The position numbers were made by a program, and so were the translations under genes. The notes beneath the pieces were generated by a model. It saw only the letters and a list, made by a program, of their open reading frames with translations, was not told the DNA's origin and did no database searches. From JBHEKP01 sp041859375 (lineage in GTDB: Bacteria > Hydrogenedentota > Hydrogenedentia > Hydrogenedentales > CAITNO01), in assembly GCA_041859375.1 (NCBI GenBank), contig JBHEKP010000379.1, positions 1-6,977 on the forward strand: 6,977 nt of DNA, in the 5' to 3' direction. Of this stretch, positions 6,931 to 6,977 are shown piece by piece. Position 1 is the stretch's first letter. Each line of letters opens with the position of its first letter.

Positions 6931-6956
6931 CCGCGGAAGCATATCCCATTCCACGG
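6931..6956 (-). promoter_or_regulatory. Imperfect dyad upstream of the operon, possible operator
   Basis: Bases 6931-6938 (ccgcggaa) and 6949-6956 (ttccacgg) are inverted copies with one mismatch, separated by ten bases that include the AT-richest stretch of the leader (minus strand GATATG at 6945-6940, a weak -10 candidate). A TTGTGT at 6971-6966 would be a poor -35 at a long 20-base spacing. A short second dyad, gtgt-ttc-acac (6959-6969 region), lies just beside it. The position upstream of a metal-efflux operon makes a metal-responsive operator possible, but no known box is recognised and the real promoter may lie outside the window. Confidence 0.25.
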
Positions 6957-6977
6957 ACGTGTTTCACACAACGGGGG

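Noticed and set aside
1..6977. tRNA or rRNA genes, CRISPR arrays, insertion sequences, attachment sites
   Set aside because: On reading both strands I found no spaced direct repeats, no transposase-like product, no terminal inverted repeats and no cloverleaf-like segment. The genes leave only about 280 bases of non-coding sequence.

Overview
The window is a very GC-rich piece of bacterial chromosome. Every gene I can support lies on the minus strand, so transcription runs from high to low coordinates. It holds one complete heavy-metal efflux (HME) RND operon, preceded by a small His/Cys-rich secreted protein gene and followed by the 5' part of a low-molecular-weight phosphotyrosine phosphatase gene that runs off the window. 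The complete tripartite pump (membrane-fusion adaptor, inner-membrane RND pump, outer-membrane channel) and the exported-protein signals point to a Gram-negative (diderm) bacterium. Extreme GC content and Ala/Arg/Gly-rich proteins fit many phyla, and I cannot name one from this window.

Layout in transcription order: (1) 6977-6909, an upstream leader with an imperfect dyad and no convincing promoter; (2) 6908-6477, a 143-residue exported protein with 13 His and 9 Cys, of no family I recognise; (3) 6476-6397, an 80-base gap almost filled by a two-tier stem-loop; (4) 6396-4684, a czcB-like adaptor with a GTG start, a probable lipoprotein signal and two His clusters flanking an extra N-terminal beta domain; (5) 4671-1564, a czcA/cusA-family RND permease of 1035 residues; (6) 1561-362, a czcC-like outer-membrane factor; (7) 361-258, an intergenic gap with a perfect 13-bp hairpin and a possible sigma70-type promoter; (8) 257-1, the LMW-PTP, partial.

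The adaptor, pump and channel genes are tightly packed (12 and 2 bases apart) and are almost certainly co-transcribed and translationally coupled. Their products should form one assembly that moves a metal cation from the periplasm or inner membrane out of the cell. The His-rich upstream protein and the His clusters of the adaptor suggest periplasmic metal capture or buffering that feeds the pump. The permease has a CusA-like TM4 motif but lacks the CusA methionine triad in its periplasmic domain, and has Glu and His there instead. This favours a borderline or divalent metal such as Zn, Co, Ni or Cd over Cu(I)/Ag(I), but that is inference. The phosphatase has its own ribosome binding site and may have its own promoter, so it is probably a separate unit. 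No metal-sensing regulator gene is in the window.
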